Below the pieces are notes generated by a model. It was not told where the DNA came from. It saw nothing but the letters and a program-made list of their open reading frames with translations, and did not search any database. From contig NZ_AUCY01000016.1 in the NCBI RefSeq assembly GCF_000430005.1, positions 45,698 through 109,697 on the forward strand: a stretch of 64,000 nt of DNA, written 5' to 3'. Below are positions 23,701 to 37,200 of the stretch, in pieces (the first letter of the stretch is position 1; the number at the start of each line of letters is the position of its first letter). Both the position numbers and the translations under genes were made by a program. The stretch is from Desulfovibrio cuneatus DSM 11391 (GTDB lineage: Bacteria > Desulfobacterota > Desulfovibrionia > Desulfovibrionales > Desulfovibrionaceae).

Positions 23701-25215
23701 ATGAATACCCAACAGGCACACCACAGTATTATGCCCCCCCCCGGCATTGCCAAACGCGCGTTCACTCTTTGCGTTATTATTGCAACATATGTTGCCGTTG
23801 GCGGCTGGTTCTTTTTTACAGGCGAGCGCGATGCACTGATCCAAGACACCAAGGTACGCTTATGGTCAGAAACACGCGCCGTAGTAAACCAGGTTGCCTT
23901 GTGGCATGCCCCCATTCACCAGCAAGGGGAAGTGTTTGCAGCCATGGACATAGTAAAGATTTTCATGACCCATGCCGGGCCTTCTGCCGGTTCAGCCACA
24001 GAAATAACACTGCCAGTAAATGATGCACAGCGCCAGGCCATGGCGGTGTATTTACAGCGGTTTGCCACCAGGGTGCAGGCAACGCAAGCCCTGCTTGTTA
24101 CCCTTGAAGGTAAGGTGGCCGCCAGCGGGGTGACGCCAACAAATGATAATACACAAACCGCAGTGGACACGCAGTTTAACACCACGTTATTGGCGGCAAA
24201 ACTGACAGAAGGTGTGCCTTTTGACATGCCTGTGCGTATGGGAAGCACCGGGCCACTCCTTGATGTCGTATTTCCTGTATACGCTGCCGGAAGCGCAGAT
24301 GGCAGCTTGCCTCTGGCAGGTGGGTTGCTGTTAACATTCAACCTTGCGGCCCCCCTGCAGCAATGGCTTGAAACCCCAAAAAACCAGCAAATAGAAACCC
24401 TCATTCTTGAACGCCACCACGATGAGCTGGTTTCCCTTACCCCAACAGGAACTTCCCCCTTGGCAACACTGTACGATGTTGCACTGCCGGGGGGAGACAG
24501 CCCACAGCCTTCGTCTTCAAAAACTTCCTTTCTTACCGATTTTGCAGGCAATACACTTGCTACCTTTTGGCGCACTGCCCCCGCAGCCCAAGGCAACCTA
24601 GAACAAGACCAATTTGCCGCTGCCATGCGTATTCCGCAAATGAACTCTTGGTTTATTGTCAAAAAAATTCCGTCCCAACCCGTAGACGCAAGCCTTAAAG
24701 CAATTGCCATACAAACAATTTTTGCTTCTATTGCGGCGGGTTTATTTCTGTTTGTGATGCTTGTTATGCGCTGGTGGTGGCTTGATGGAAGACGGCAGAA
24801 AAATACTCAAAAGCTGCTCCTAAAAGCACATAGCCATCTTTCCTTGCACCAGCAGGTTCTTGCGACTATTTCTGCATTTGTTAGTGAAGGGGTATGTGCA
24901 ATTAACAATAAAGGTATTATATTGTATGTGAACCCGGCATGTGCTGCCATGCTGGAACTCCCCGAAGGGAGCATTATTGGGAAAGAACTGTATAGCCTAC
25001 TCCGCACACCTCAAGTACGAGTGCATAAAGATGCAGACATGACGGTGCTGCATGGCAAGCAGGTGACACCATTTACAGACATCTGGACACACACACATAC
25101 ATATATACAACAAAAATACACCGTGTATAAAATACCACTTCGTGGACAGGAAGGCACTGCCTATGGCGTCATTACTATTTTTGCTCTCTCTCAGGAAACA
25201 AATCCTAAAAACTGA
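23701..25215 (+). CDS. Membrane-anchored periplasmic sensor with C-terminal PAS domain, no output domain
   Basis: 504 residues. One span near residues 18-38 and a second near 335-360 (TIFASIAAGLFLFVMLVM) enclose about 295 periplasmic residues that I cannot assign, possibly Cache-like. The cytoplasmic end (about 380-500) is a PAS domain: TISAFVSEGVCAINNKGIILYVNPACAAML and EGSIIGKELYSLL. There is no HAMP, kinase, GGDEF, EAL or methyl-accepting domain. It starts 12 bp after the HlyD stop (AGAAGGGG upstream) and precedes the VCBS giant gene, the place where Lap systems often have their control proteins. A role in sensing for the adhesin locus is inference. Confidence 0.8.
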   Translation: MNTQQAHHSIMPPPGIAKRAFTLCVIIATYVAVGGWFFFTGERDALIQDTKVRLWSETRAVVNQVALWHAPIHQQGEVFAAMDIVKIFMTHAGPSAGSATEITLPVNDAQRQAMAVYLQRFATRVQATQALLVTLEGKVAASGVTPTNDNTQTAVDTQFNTTLLAAKLTEGVPFDMPVRMGSTGPLLDVVFPVYAAGSADGSLPLAGGLLLTFNLAAPLQQWLETPKNQQIETLILERHHDELVSLTPTGTSPLATLYDVALPGGDSPQPSSSKTSFLTDFAGNTLATFWRTAPAAQGNLEQDQFAAAMRIPQMNSWFIVKKIPSQPVDASLKAIAIQTIFASIAAGLFLFVMLVMRWWWLDGRRQKNTQKLLLKAHSHLSLHQQVLATISAFVSEGVCAINNKGIILYVNPACAAMLELPEGSIIGKELYSLLRTPQVRVHKDADMTVLHGKQVTPFTDIWTHTHTYIQQKYTVYKIPLRGQEGTAYGVITIFALSQETNPKN

Positions 25216-25294
25216 CACCCTCTAACCCAATAAACAAATTCATGCGCTGAAAAATGTACTCGCACCTTTAAGCAGCGCTTACAGGAGAATTACC

Positions 25295-28200
25295 ATGGCA
25301 ATCAAGCTTGTTCCCCTCGCAGCACGTGGCCAGACCCAGATTGTGCAAAACATTGAGCCTGGCGATACTCTCCAGTTCAACTTCTCCCTGAACGACATCG
25401 TAATGACCCAAAGGGAAGACGACCTTGTGCTCATCACCAATGATGAAGGCACAATTGTCATCAAGAATTTCTTTGTGATGGCGGAAGCTCCCCAAGCTCC
25501 TTCCATTCTTGTGGACGGTACCGTTTTCAGCGCTACCCAGGTGGTAGAGGCGGTGCTAAACAGCCAGGGCAACGAATTAAGTACCGCGGCAGCAGCGGCA
25601 CCACGGGGTGGCGGCACTTCCCAAAACAACTACGACTCAGGCGACCTGCTTAACGGGGTAAACCGCCTGGGAGCATTAGGTACTGACCAGTTTGGGCAAA
25701 TACGGCCAACGCAAGAAATCATTCTGTCCCCCCCGCTTGCCGTTAATCTTCAGCCTTCATTGCTTCCCTTCTCTTTTGCAGCAACCGAAGATGTGCCCGG
25801 CACCTTTCTTATTCAAGGGAATGTGCTTGCTGGCAGCTCGCAGGGCGACCCAGGCGGCGGTTTTTCATGGGAAGGAGCAGGCCAGCCTGCCCTTTACGGC
25901 ACCCTTATTCGCCAGCCAAATGGCACATTTTCCTACACGCTGAACAACGAACTACCTTCTGTACAGGCTTTGGGAGTGGGGGAAACCCTTACCGAACAGT
26001 TCTTTTACTCCTACACAGACGGTAACGGCGACACAGTACGCAGCGTGCTGACCATAACCATTAATGGCACAAACGACGCCCCAAGTGTGGAAGCAACGGC
26101 GGCCAGCGTTACAGAAGACACCCAGATTACCGCCACAGGCACCCTGCCCACCCCGGCAGATACCGACAGCAATGACACGCCTACATTTGTGCCTCAAACA
26201 AATACTGCGGGCACCTACGGCTCGTTCAGTGTGGATGCGGCGGGCAACTACATCTATACATTGAATAATTCCCTGCCTGCCATCCAGGCATTGGGGGTTG
26301 AAGAAACCCTTACTGAAACGTTTACCTACACAGTTTCAGACGGGCACGGCGGCACAGCCACCAACACCATTACCATTACCATTAATGGCTCAGAAGACTT
26401 CCCCACTGTGGCAGCCACCACAGACGCCCTGAGCGAAGACACTGAAACCATCACCACAGGCACCTTGCCAACACCGCAAGATATTGATATTAATGATATT
26501 CTGACATTTGTTCCGCAAACTGGCACCATTGCTACCTATGGCACATTCAGTGTGGATAGTGCGGGCAACTATACTTATGTGCTCAACAACTCCCTGGCGG
26601 CAGTACAGGGCCTTGCTGTGGGGGAAACCCTTACCGACGTTATTAGCTACACCGTAGACGACGGGCATGGCGGCACTGCCACCAACACCATCACCATTAC
26701 TATTAATGGTACAGAAGATATTCCTACCGTGGCAGCCGCCACAGACACGGTAACAGAAGATACCCTCACTGTTGCCACAGGTACATTGCCTGCCCCAGCG
26801 GATGTGGATGTTCATGATATTCTTGCCTTTATCCCCCAGCCAAATACCAGCGGCAGTTATGGCAGCCTTACCCTAAATGCAAATGGCACCTATACCTACA
26901 CCCTGAATAACAGTATGGCAGCGGTGCAGGGGCTTGGCGTTGGGGAACACCTTACAGACACCTTCACCTACACAGTGGAAGATGGGCAAGGCGGCACAGC
27001 CACCAACACCCTAACCATTACCATTAATGGTACCAACGACATTCCCACAGTAAGCCCGGCAACAGATTGTGTACGAGAAGATATTGATTTGATTGCACGC
27101 GGCGATCTGCCCCACCCGCATGACATAGACGTTAATGACCACCCAACGTTTGTGCCCCAAACCAATACGGCGGGAGCCTACGGCAGGTTAAGCATTGATG
27201 CCGACGGCGACTACGTTTACCGCCTGAACAACAGCCTGCCCGCAGTACAAGCCCTGGGTCACGGGGAAGAAATTACCGACGTCTTCATCTATACAGTCAC
27301 AGATGGGCATGGGGGAACAACCACCAATACCCTGACCATTGTCATTCATGGCACCAACGACTGGCCCTGTGTTGGCGCAACAACCGACACAGTAACGGAA
27401 GACACAGACCTGACAGCCATAGGCATGCTTGCCACCCCTACAGACGTAGACGCCCACGACACCCCGGTGTTCATTCCACGCAGCAACGTTAATGGGGACT
27501 ATGGCACACTCAGCTTCACCGCAACGGGTGCCTATGTGTACACGCTGAACAACAGCCGTACCGCAGTGCAACAGCTTGGCGTGGGGGAACACCGAACCGA
27601 CACGTTCCTGTACACCGTTTCCGACGGGCACGGCGGCTTTGCCATAAACACCTTGACCATTACCATTAATGGTACAAACGATGCCCCGCGGGTTGGCGCA
27701 GCCACTGCAACGGTTACGGAAGACACGCATACCACGGCGCACGGCACCTTGCCTGCCCCAACTGATGTAGACAGGCACGACCACCCAACGTTCATTCCCC
27801 AAACAGGTACCGCTGGCACCTATGGCAGCCTTACCCTGAACGCAAACGGCACATATACCTACAGCCTGAACAACAGCATGCCTGCCATACAGGGCCTTGG
27901 CGTGGGTGAACACCTTACGGAAACCTTTACCTACACCGTTTCCGACGGACACGGTGGCACGGCCACCAACACCCTGACCATTACCATTAACGGCACCAAC
28001 GACGCCCCCACTGTGGCCGCTGCCACAGACAGCGTGAAAGAAGACACCGATATTACCGCCACAGGCACCCTGCCTGCTCCAACGGATATCGACATTCACG
28101 ATACCCCCACCTTTATGCCGCAAACAGGTACAAGTGGCACTTATGGCAACCTTACCTTGAATGCGAGCGGCGCATACACGTACACCCTGAATAACAGCAT

Positions 28201-31200
28201 GCCTGCGGTGCAGGCGCTTGGCGTAGGGGAACACCTTACAGAAGCCTTCACCTACACTGTCACTGACGGGCACGGCGGCACCGCCACCAACACCCTCACC
28301 ATTACCATTAATGGCACAAACGACATTCCCACTGTGGGTGCAGCCACAGCCACCGCAACGGAAGACATTCTTGTGGTTGTCAATGGTACCCTGCCCCCCC
28401 CTGTTGATGTGGACATACACGATACCCCCGCATTTATTCCCCAAACAGGTACCAACGGTAGTTATGGCAGCCTTACCCTGAATGCAAACGGCACCTACAC
28501 TTACACCCTGAATAACTCCATGGCAGCGGTGCAGGGGCTTGGCGTAGGGGAACACCTTACAGACACCTTCACCTACACTGTAAACGATGGGCACGGTGGC
28601 ACCGCCACCAATACCCTTACCGTTACCATTAATGGCACCAACGATATTCCTACAGTAAGCCCTGCAACAGATTGCGTGCGGGAAGACATTGACCTGGTGG
28701 CCCACGGTGACCTGCCACACCCACGTGACGTGGACATTCATGACCACCCCACCTTTGTGCCCCAAATCAATACCGCAGGGGCTTATGGCAGGTTGAGCAT
28801 TGATGCAGACGGCGACTATGTTTACCGCCTGAACAATAGCCTGCCTGCGGTACAGGCTTTGGGCGTAGGGGAAGAAGTTACCGATGTCTTCATTTATACT
28901 GTAACGGACGGGCACGGGGGAACCACCACCAATACCCTAACCATCGTTATTCATGGCACCAACGACTGGCCTTGCGTTGGCGCAACAACAGATTCCGTGA
29001 CAGAAGACACAGACCTGACAGCCATAGGCATGCTTGCCACCCCTACAGATGTAGATGCCCACGACATCCCGATGTTCATTCCGCGCAGCAACGTTAATGG
29101 GGACTATGGCACACTCAGCTTCACCGCAACGGGTGCCTATGTGTACACGCTGAACAACAGCCGTACTGCGGTACAACAGCTTGGTGTGGGAGAACGTCTT
29201 ACCGATACATTCCAGTACACTGTTTCCGATGGGCACGGTGGCTTTGCCACAAATACCCTTACCATTACCATTAATGGTACCAACGATGCCCCACGAGTTG
29301 GCGCAGCCACCGCAACGGTAACCGAAGACACACACACCACAGCCCATGGCACCTTGCCTGCCCCAACGGACATAGACAGGCACGACCACCTAACCTTTAT
29401 TCCTCAAACAGGTACCGCTGGCACCTATGGCACCCTCACGCTGAATGCCTCCGGCTCTTACACCTACAGCCTGAACAACAGCATGCCTGCCATACAGGGC
29501 CTTGGCGTTGGCGAGCGCCTTACAGAAACCTTCACCTACACGGTTTCCGACGGGCACGGCGGTACTGCCACCAACACCTTGACCATTACCATTAATGGCA
29601 CCAACGACGCCCCCACTGTGGGCGCTGCCACAGACAGTGTAAAGGAAGACACGGATATTACCGCCACAGGCAACCTACCCTCCCCGGCAGATATTGACGT
29701 GCATGACCACCCAACATTTGTGCCGCAGCTCAACACCCCTACTGTGTATGGAACGTTCACGGTGAATGCAGGAGGCCATTATACCTACAGCCTGAACAAC
29801 ACCCTGCCTGTGGTGCAAGGCCTTGGCGTGGGGGAAACCCTGACGGAAACAGTTTCCTACACCGTTTCAGACGGGCACGGGGGCACGGCCACCAACACCC
29901 TTACCATTACCATTAATGGCACCAATGACGCCCCCACTGTGGCCGCTGCCGCAGACAACGTTACAGAAGACACCGACCTCACAGCCACGGGCTCCTTGCC
30001 TGCCCCGGCAGATATCGACATTCACGACACCCCCACCTTTGTGGCCCAAACCGGCACAGCGGCAACATACGGTTCTTTCAGCGTCAACACCGCAGGGCAA
30101 TACATTTACACCCTGAACAACGCACTTCCCACTGTGCAGGCCCTGGGCGTGGGCGACACCCTGACCGATGTTATTACCTATTCGGTAAGCGACGGGCACG
30201 GTGGCACCGCCACCAACACCATTACCATCACTATTAATGGCACCAACGACGGCCCCATTGTTCACCCCTTTACAGATACGGTGATAGAAGACATCGACAT
30301 TCGGGCTATGGGCTTTTTGCCAGACCCGGAAGATTTGGACGGCAATGCCCACCTGACCTTTGTGCACCAGCAGGATACACCAGGGGTGTACGGTTCACTG
30401 AACATTGAACCCAACGGGCACTACAAGTATACGCTGAATAACAACTCCCCGCTGGTGCAAGCCCTTGGAGCAGGGGAACAGGTGTTGGATGTGTTCACCT
30501 ACGAAGTGATGGATGAACACGGGGCCATTTCCCAAACCACCCTTACTATTGTTGTGCTGGGCACCAACGATGCGCCTGTTGTGGGTGCCACCACAGACAG
30601 CGTAACGGAAGACACACACGTGCTGGCTTCCGGCATGTTGCCCCCCCCAACAGACGTGGACACCCACGATGTCCTTGCCTTCCTGCCGCAAACCAACAGC
30701 GCAGGCACGTATGGCACCTTCACCCTTGCGGCCAACGGCAGCTATACATACACCCTGAACAATACACTGCCTGTGGTGCAGGGGCTTGGCGTGGGTGAAC
30801 AGCTTACGGAAACGTTTACCTACACAGTGAGCGATGGCAAAGGCGGCACCGACAGCAACACCATTACCATAACCATTAATGGCACCAACGATATTCCCGC
30901 TGTTGGGCCAGCCACTGCCAACGTGCAGGAAGACACAAACATCACGGCATCCGGCTTTTTGCCAAACCCGACAGATGCGGACGTGCACGACCACCTGACA
31001 TTCATACAGCAGCAGAATACAGCAGGGGCCTATGGCACACTTAGCCTGCAACCAAACGGGCATTATAGCTATACCCTGAACAACGCTCTGGCTGCCGTGC
31101 AGGCATTAGGCACTGGCGAACATCTTACAGAAACGTTTACGTACACCGTAAGTGATGGCGAAGGTGGCACCACCACCAACACCCTCACCATTACCATTAA

Positions 31201-34200
31201 CGGCACCAACGACGCACCTTCTGTAGGAGCGGCAACGGCCAGCGTAACGGAAGACACAGGGCTTACCGCCACGGGCACCTTGCCAACCCCAACGGATATC
31301 GATTCACACGACAGCTTTACTTACGTGCCACAAACGAACACCGCCGCCACCTATGGCTCCTTCACGGTGAATAGCAATGGCGTGTACACCTACACCCTGA
31401 ACAACTCTTTGGCAGCGGTGCAGGGCCTTGGTGTGGGTGAAAAACTGACCGACACCATTACCTACACCGTAAGCGATGGCAAGGGCGGCACAGCCACCAA
31501 CACCCTTACTGTGACCATTAACGGCACCAACGACAACCCGGTGGTGAGCGCCGCAGCCAATGCGGTTTCAGAAGACACCCAGCCCACCGCCACAGGCACC
31601 CTGCCCACCCCCACAGATATTGACATTCACGACACCCCAAGCTTTGTGGCCCAAAGCGGCACGGCAGCCACCTATGGCACCTTTAGCGTTAACAGCAGTG
31701 GCGTGTACACCTACACCCTGAATAGCGCCCTGGCAGCAGTGCAGGCATTAAGCGTGGGCGACAAGCTGACTGACACCATTACCTACACCGTAAGCGATGG
31801 CAAAGGCGGCACAGGCACCAACACCCTTACCATTACCATTAATGGCACCAACGACATTCCCACCGTGGCCGCTGCCACAAACTATGTAACAGAAGACACA
31901 CGGCTTACCGCCACAGGCACCCTGCCCACCCCGGCAGACGTGGACGCCCACGACACACTCAGCTATGTGCCGCAAACGGGCACGCCTGCCACGTATGGCT
32001 CTTTCACGGTGAACAGCAGTGGCGTGTATAGCTACACCCTGAACAACTCCTTGGCCGTGGTACAGGGCCTTGGTGTGGGCGAAAAACTAACAGACACCAT
32101 TACCTACACCGTAAGCGATGGCAAAGGCGGCACAGCCACCAACACCCTCACCATTACCATTAACGGCACCAACGACAACCCGGTGGTAAGCGCCGCCGCC
32201 AATGCTGTGGCAGAAGACATTCAGCCCACCGCCACAGGCACATTGCCCACACCTTCAGACATAGACATTCACGACACCCCAAGCTTTGTGGCCCAAGCGG
32301 GTACAGCTGCCACCTATGGCACCTTTATCCTCAACAGCAACGGCATTTACACTTACACGCTGAATAATACCCTGGCTGTGGTGCAGGCCTTGGGCGTTGG
32401 GGAAAAGCTGACTGATACCATCACCTACACCGTAAGCGATGGCAAAGGCGGCACAGGCACCAATACCCTTACCATTACCATTAACGGCACCAACGACATT
32501 CCCACCGTTGCCGCTGCCACCACTTCCATTGTGGAAGACACTTCCACCAAAAGCGGCAGCCTGCCTGCCCCTTCCGATATTGATATACGTGATGTGCTGG
32601 TATTTGTTGCCCAAACCAACGCACCGGGTGCCTATGGTACTCTTACGGTGAACAGTGCTGGTGGCTACACTTACAAGCTCAACAACGCCTTGCCCACTGT
32701 GCAGCAACTTGCCGTGGGCCAAACCCTGACAGACGTGTTCACCTACACCGTGAACGACGGCAAGGGCGGCGTTGCGGTGAACACCCTCACCGTGACCATT
32801 CAGGGAAGAAACGACAACCCGGTGGTGGCTGCCTGCACGGCAAACGTGACGGAAGACACAACCCTTTCCGCCAGCGGCACCTTCCCCACCCCTACAGATG
32901 TAGACACAGGGGACACCGTGGCCTTTGTGCCGCGCAGCAACGTGGTGGGTACCTATGGCACCCTCACCTACACTGCCAGTGGCACCTATGTGTACACGCT
33001 GAACAATAACCTTGCTTCCGTGCAATCCCTTGGCGTAGGGGAAAAGGTGACAGACGTATTCACCTACACCGCACGCGACAGCCAGGGCGGTACGGGCACC
33101 AACACCCTTTCCGTGACCATTAACGGCACCAACGACAATCCGGTGGTGGCTGCTGCCACGGCAACGGTAACCGAAGACACAAAAACCACCGCCACAGGCA
33201 CCCTGCCCACCCCCACAGACGTGGATGTGCGCGACACACTCGCCTTCATTCCCCAGGCGGGCACTGCCGGAACTTACGGCAGCATGACCTTGATGGCTAA
33301 CGGCAGCTATACCTACACCCTGAACAACTCCCTGCCAGTGGTGCAGGCCCTGGGCGTGGGGGAAACCCTTACGGAAACCTTTACCTATACGGTTACAGAC
33401 AATAAGGGTGGCACAGCCACCAACACCCTGACCATTACGGTGAAGGGCACCAACGACGCCCCCTATGTAGCCGCAAGTACTGCAACGGTAAGTGAAGACA
33501 CCGCCATAACCGCCAGCGGCGTGTTAAGCCAGCCCACAGACATAGACATTCACGACACCCTTACCTTTAACACCATGACCAATGTGGGTGGCGTGTATGG
33601 CAAGCTTTCCGTAGATGCTTCCGGCAACTACGTGTACGTGCTGAACAACAACTCCTCTGCCATTCAAAGCCTTGGTGTGGGCGAACACGTTACCGACACC
33701 TTCGTGTACACGGTAAGTGACGGCAAAGGCGGCACCGCCAGCAACACCATGACCATTACCATTAACGGCACCAACGACGTGCCTGTGGTGGGTTCTGCCA
33801 GCAACAGGGTGACGGAAGACCGCATTCTGACTGCTGCCGGGCAATTGCCGCAACCTTACGACAAAGATGCCCACGACACCCCCACCTTTACTCCCATGGC
33901 AAACCAGGCAGGCAGCTATGGCACCCTTACTCTGTCGGCTTCCGGTGCCTACACCTACCAGCTTAACAACGCTTCCAGCGCGGTGCAGGGGTTAAGCCAG
34001 GGGCAAGCCGTGCACGATGTGTTTACCTACACCGTAACAGACGGGCACGGTGGCACCACCACCAATACCCTGACCATTACGGTAAACGGCACCAACGACA
34101 GGCCAACAGTGGCCCCCACCAATACCACGGCCATTGAAGACATCCTTACCACCGTAAACGGCAGCCTGAGCACCCCGGTGGATATTGACGTGTTGGACAC

Positions 34201-37200
34201 CGTCAACTTTGTGCCAAAAGCCGGGGAAGCTGGCCTTTATGGCACCCTGCAAGTGAATGCCAATGGCACCTATTCGTATGTACTGAACAACAGCCTGAGC
34301 GCCGTACAAAAACTGAGCATTGGCGACACGCTTACAGACAGCTTTGTGTACACCGTGGTGGATTCGAAGGGAGCAGCCAGCTCCGCCACCCTCACGGTGA
34401 CCATTCAAGGCAGTAACGATGCCCCCGTGCTTGGCACCCGCGTTGCCAGTGTTACGGAGGACACCCACCTTGTGGCTTCCGGCTCGTTGGGCGGAACAGA
34501 TATTGACGCCCACGATACCCTTACCTACACGCCAGTGGTAAACCTTGTAGGCCTGTATGGCACCCTGAACATAAATGCCAACGGCACCTATACTTACACC
34601 CTGAACAACAGCCTGGCAGCCGTGCAAGGCCTGGGCTTTGGGGAAACACTCCAGGAAAGCTTTGCCACAGCCGTAACCGATGGCCACAGCCCAAATGTTC
34701 CTGGCACGCTCACCATTGTTATTCGTGGCACCAACGACGCCCCCACCATAGGGGCCATGGGCGTTACCCTGAAGGAAGACACCACCACAGTAGCCAACGG
34801 GCAACTGCCTGTTCCTGTGGATGCAGACATTCACGACCACCCGGTGTTTACCCCCATGACCAATGAACCGGGCCTGTATGGCACACTCAGCATTGGGGCC
34901 AATGGCACGTACACCTATAGCCTGAACAACAGCATGCCCCAGGTGCAGCAACTTGGGGTTGGGCAAACGCTTACGGAAACGTTTACCTATGTGGTGCAAG
35001 ACGGTCACGGCGGTGTGGGGTACAACACCCTGACCATTACGGTACAAGGCACCAACGATGCGCCCACAGTGGGGGCAGCCTACGATGAACTGTACTTCCC
35101 GGACGTGCAGCTGGAAGGGCACTTGCCACCCCCAAGCGATATTGACCGGGGCGACACCCTGACCTTTAACGCCGGGGAAATACAGGGTGAATATGGCACC
35201 CTTACCCTGAATGCAGACGGCACCTATACCTACAAGGTAGACCAGGGGCACAGCATTGTGGCCCACCCCAATGACGGCATAACCTACTACGAACACTTCA
35301 CCTATACAGTAAGCGACGGGCATGGCGGCACCGCCAGCAATACCCTGACCATTACCCTGTTCCCAAGAGACGGCAACGGCAACCCACACTTCCATGCCGT
35401 TTCTGCAGGCGATTCTGTACAGGAAGACGTAAAACTGACCGCCAGCGGAGACTTGCCAACCCCTGGCAACAGTAGCTCCCAGGTGGAATACACACCACAA
35501 AGCATACAGGGCATGTATGGCACACTTACGCTGAACGAAGACGGCGAATATGTGTATACCCTGAACAACTCCTTGGCAGTGGTGCAGGCCCTGAATGCAG
35601 GCACAAGCCTGCATGAAACCTTCCCTTATGAAGTACATGACAACAACGACAGCGACACTGGCACCTTTACCATTACCATTAATGGCACCAACGATGCCCC
35701 GGTGGTTACCCCGGTAACCAACACGGTAACGGAAGACAACGTGTATGTTGCCACCGGGCATATGAGTGGCACAGATATAGATACAGATGACCTGGTCATG
35801 TATGAGCCAAAAACAGGGGAAAACGGCACCTATGGGCTGCTTATTCTCAACAGCAACGGCACCTACGCCTATATTCTGAACAACAGCTCCACGGCTGTGC
35901 AGGCTCTTGCCCCTGGTGAAACCGCCACCGACGTATTCACCATAACCGCGCACGACCTGAACGGAGCCACCACCACCTCTACCCTGACCATTGTGGTTAA
36001 TGGCACCAACGATGCCCCCACAGTGGGTGGCGCTTCCTCAACCGTAAAAGAAGATCTGATCACCACGGTAACTGGCAGCATTCCGGCCCCCGTAGACATT
36101 GATGCCAACGACACCTTCACCGTGGTTCCCCAAACCAACGTGGCCGGGCAATATGGCACATTCACCCTGAATGCCAATGGTACATACACCTATGTGCTGA
36201 ACAATACCCTGCCTGCAGTGCAGGCCCTAGGGACAGGCGAACGCCTTTCCGACTCCTTCAGCTTCACCATATATGACAGCCAGGGAGTGCCTGCCAGCAA
36301 TACCGTTACCCTCAGCATTCAGGGCACCAACGACGTGCCCACGTTGGCCTCGGCAACGGGTTCTGTTACGGAAGATGGTACCCAATACCTCATGGGCATG
36401 CTGCCAAAGCCTGTGGATGTAGACACCCACGACACCCACTCGTTCACCCTGAGCAACCAGGCCGGACAGTATGGCACCTTTACGGTTACACCCAACGGTT
36501 TTTACACCTATGTGCTGAACAACACAGCCACTGCGGTGCAAGCCCTGGGCGTGGGGGAAACCCTTACGGAAAACTTTGCGTACACCGCAAAGGACAGCAG
36601 CGGCGCCACGGTAACCAGCACCTTTACCATAACCATTAACGGCACCAACGACCTGCCTACGGTGGCTCCTTCCACAGCTTCCATTGCGGAAGACACCCCC
36701 ACAGTAAGCGGCGTGTTGCCAACCCCGGCAGATACAGACGCCAACGATGTGCTCACCTACACACCACAAAGCGGCGCAGCAGGCACCTATGGGGCGCTTA
36801 CCCTGGACGCAGCAGGCAACTACACCTACACGCTGAATAACAGCCTCACGGCAGTGCAGTCGTTGCAGCGCGGTGAGCAACTGCTGGAAACCTTCACCTA
36901 TACGGTAAACGACGGGCATGGTGGCACCGCAACCAACGTGCTTACCATTACCATTAGTGGCACCAACGATGCCCCGGTGGTAGCCCCTGCCGTTGCCAGT
37001 GTACGGGAAGACACCCAAACAACCACAAGCGGCACCCTGCCTGCCCCCACAGATGTAGACGCCAACGACACCCCCAGCTTTATTGCCCAAAGCAACACTG
37101 CTGGCACCTATGGCACGTTTACCCTTGGGGTACAGGGCGGCTATACCTATGTGCTGAATAATACCCTTGCGGCAGTGCAGCAGCTTGGCGTAGGGGAAAC

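Noticed and set aside
33992..35953. Long minus-strand frames opposite the VCBS gene (also 27188-28915 and 37355-38878)
   Set aside because: Same cause: repeat codons leave the opposite frame open. The products are Val/Gly/His/Cys-rich and recur with the repeat period.
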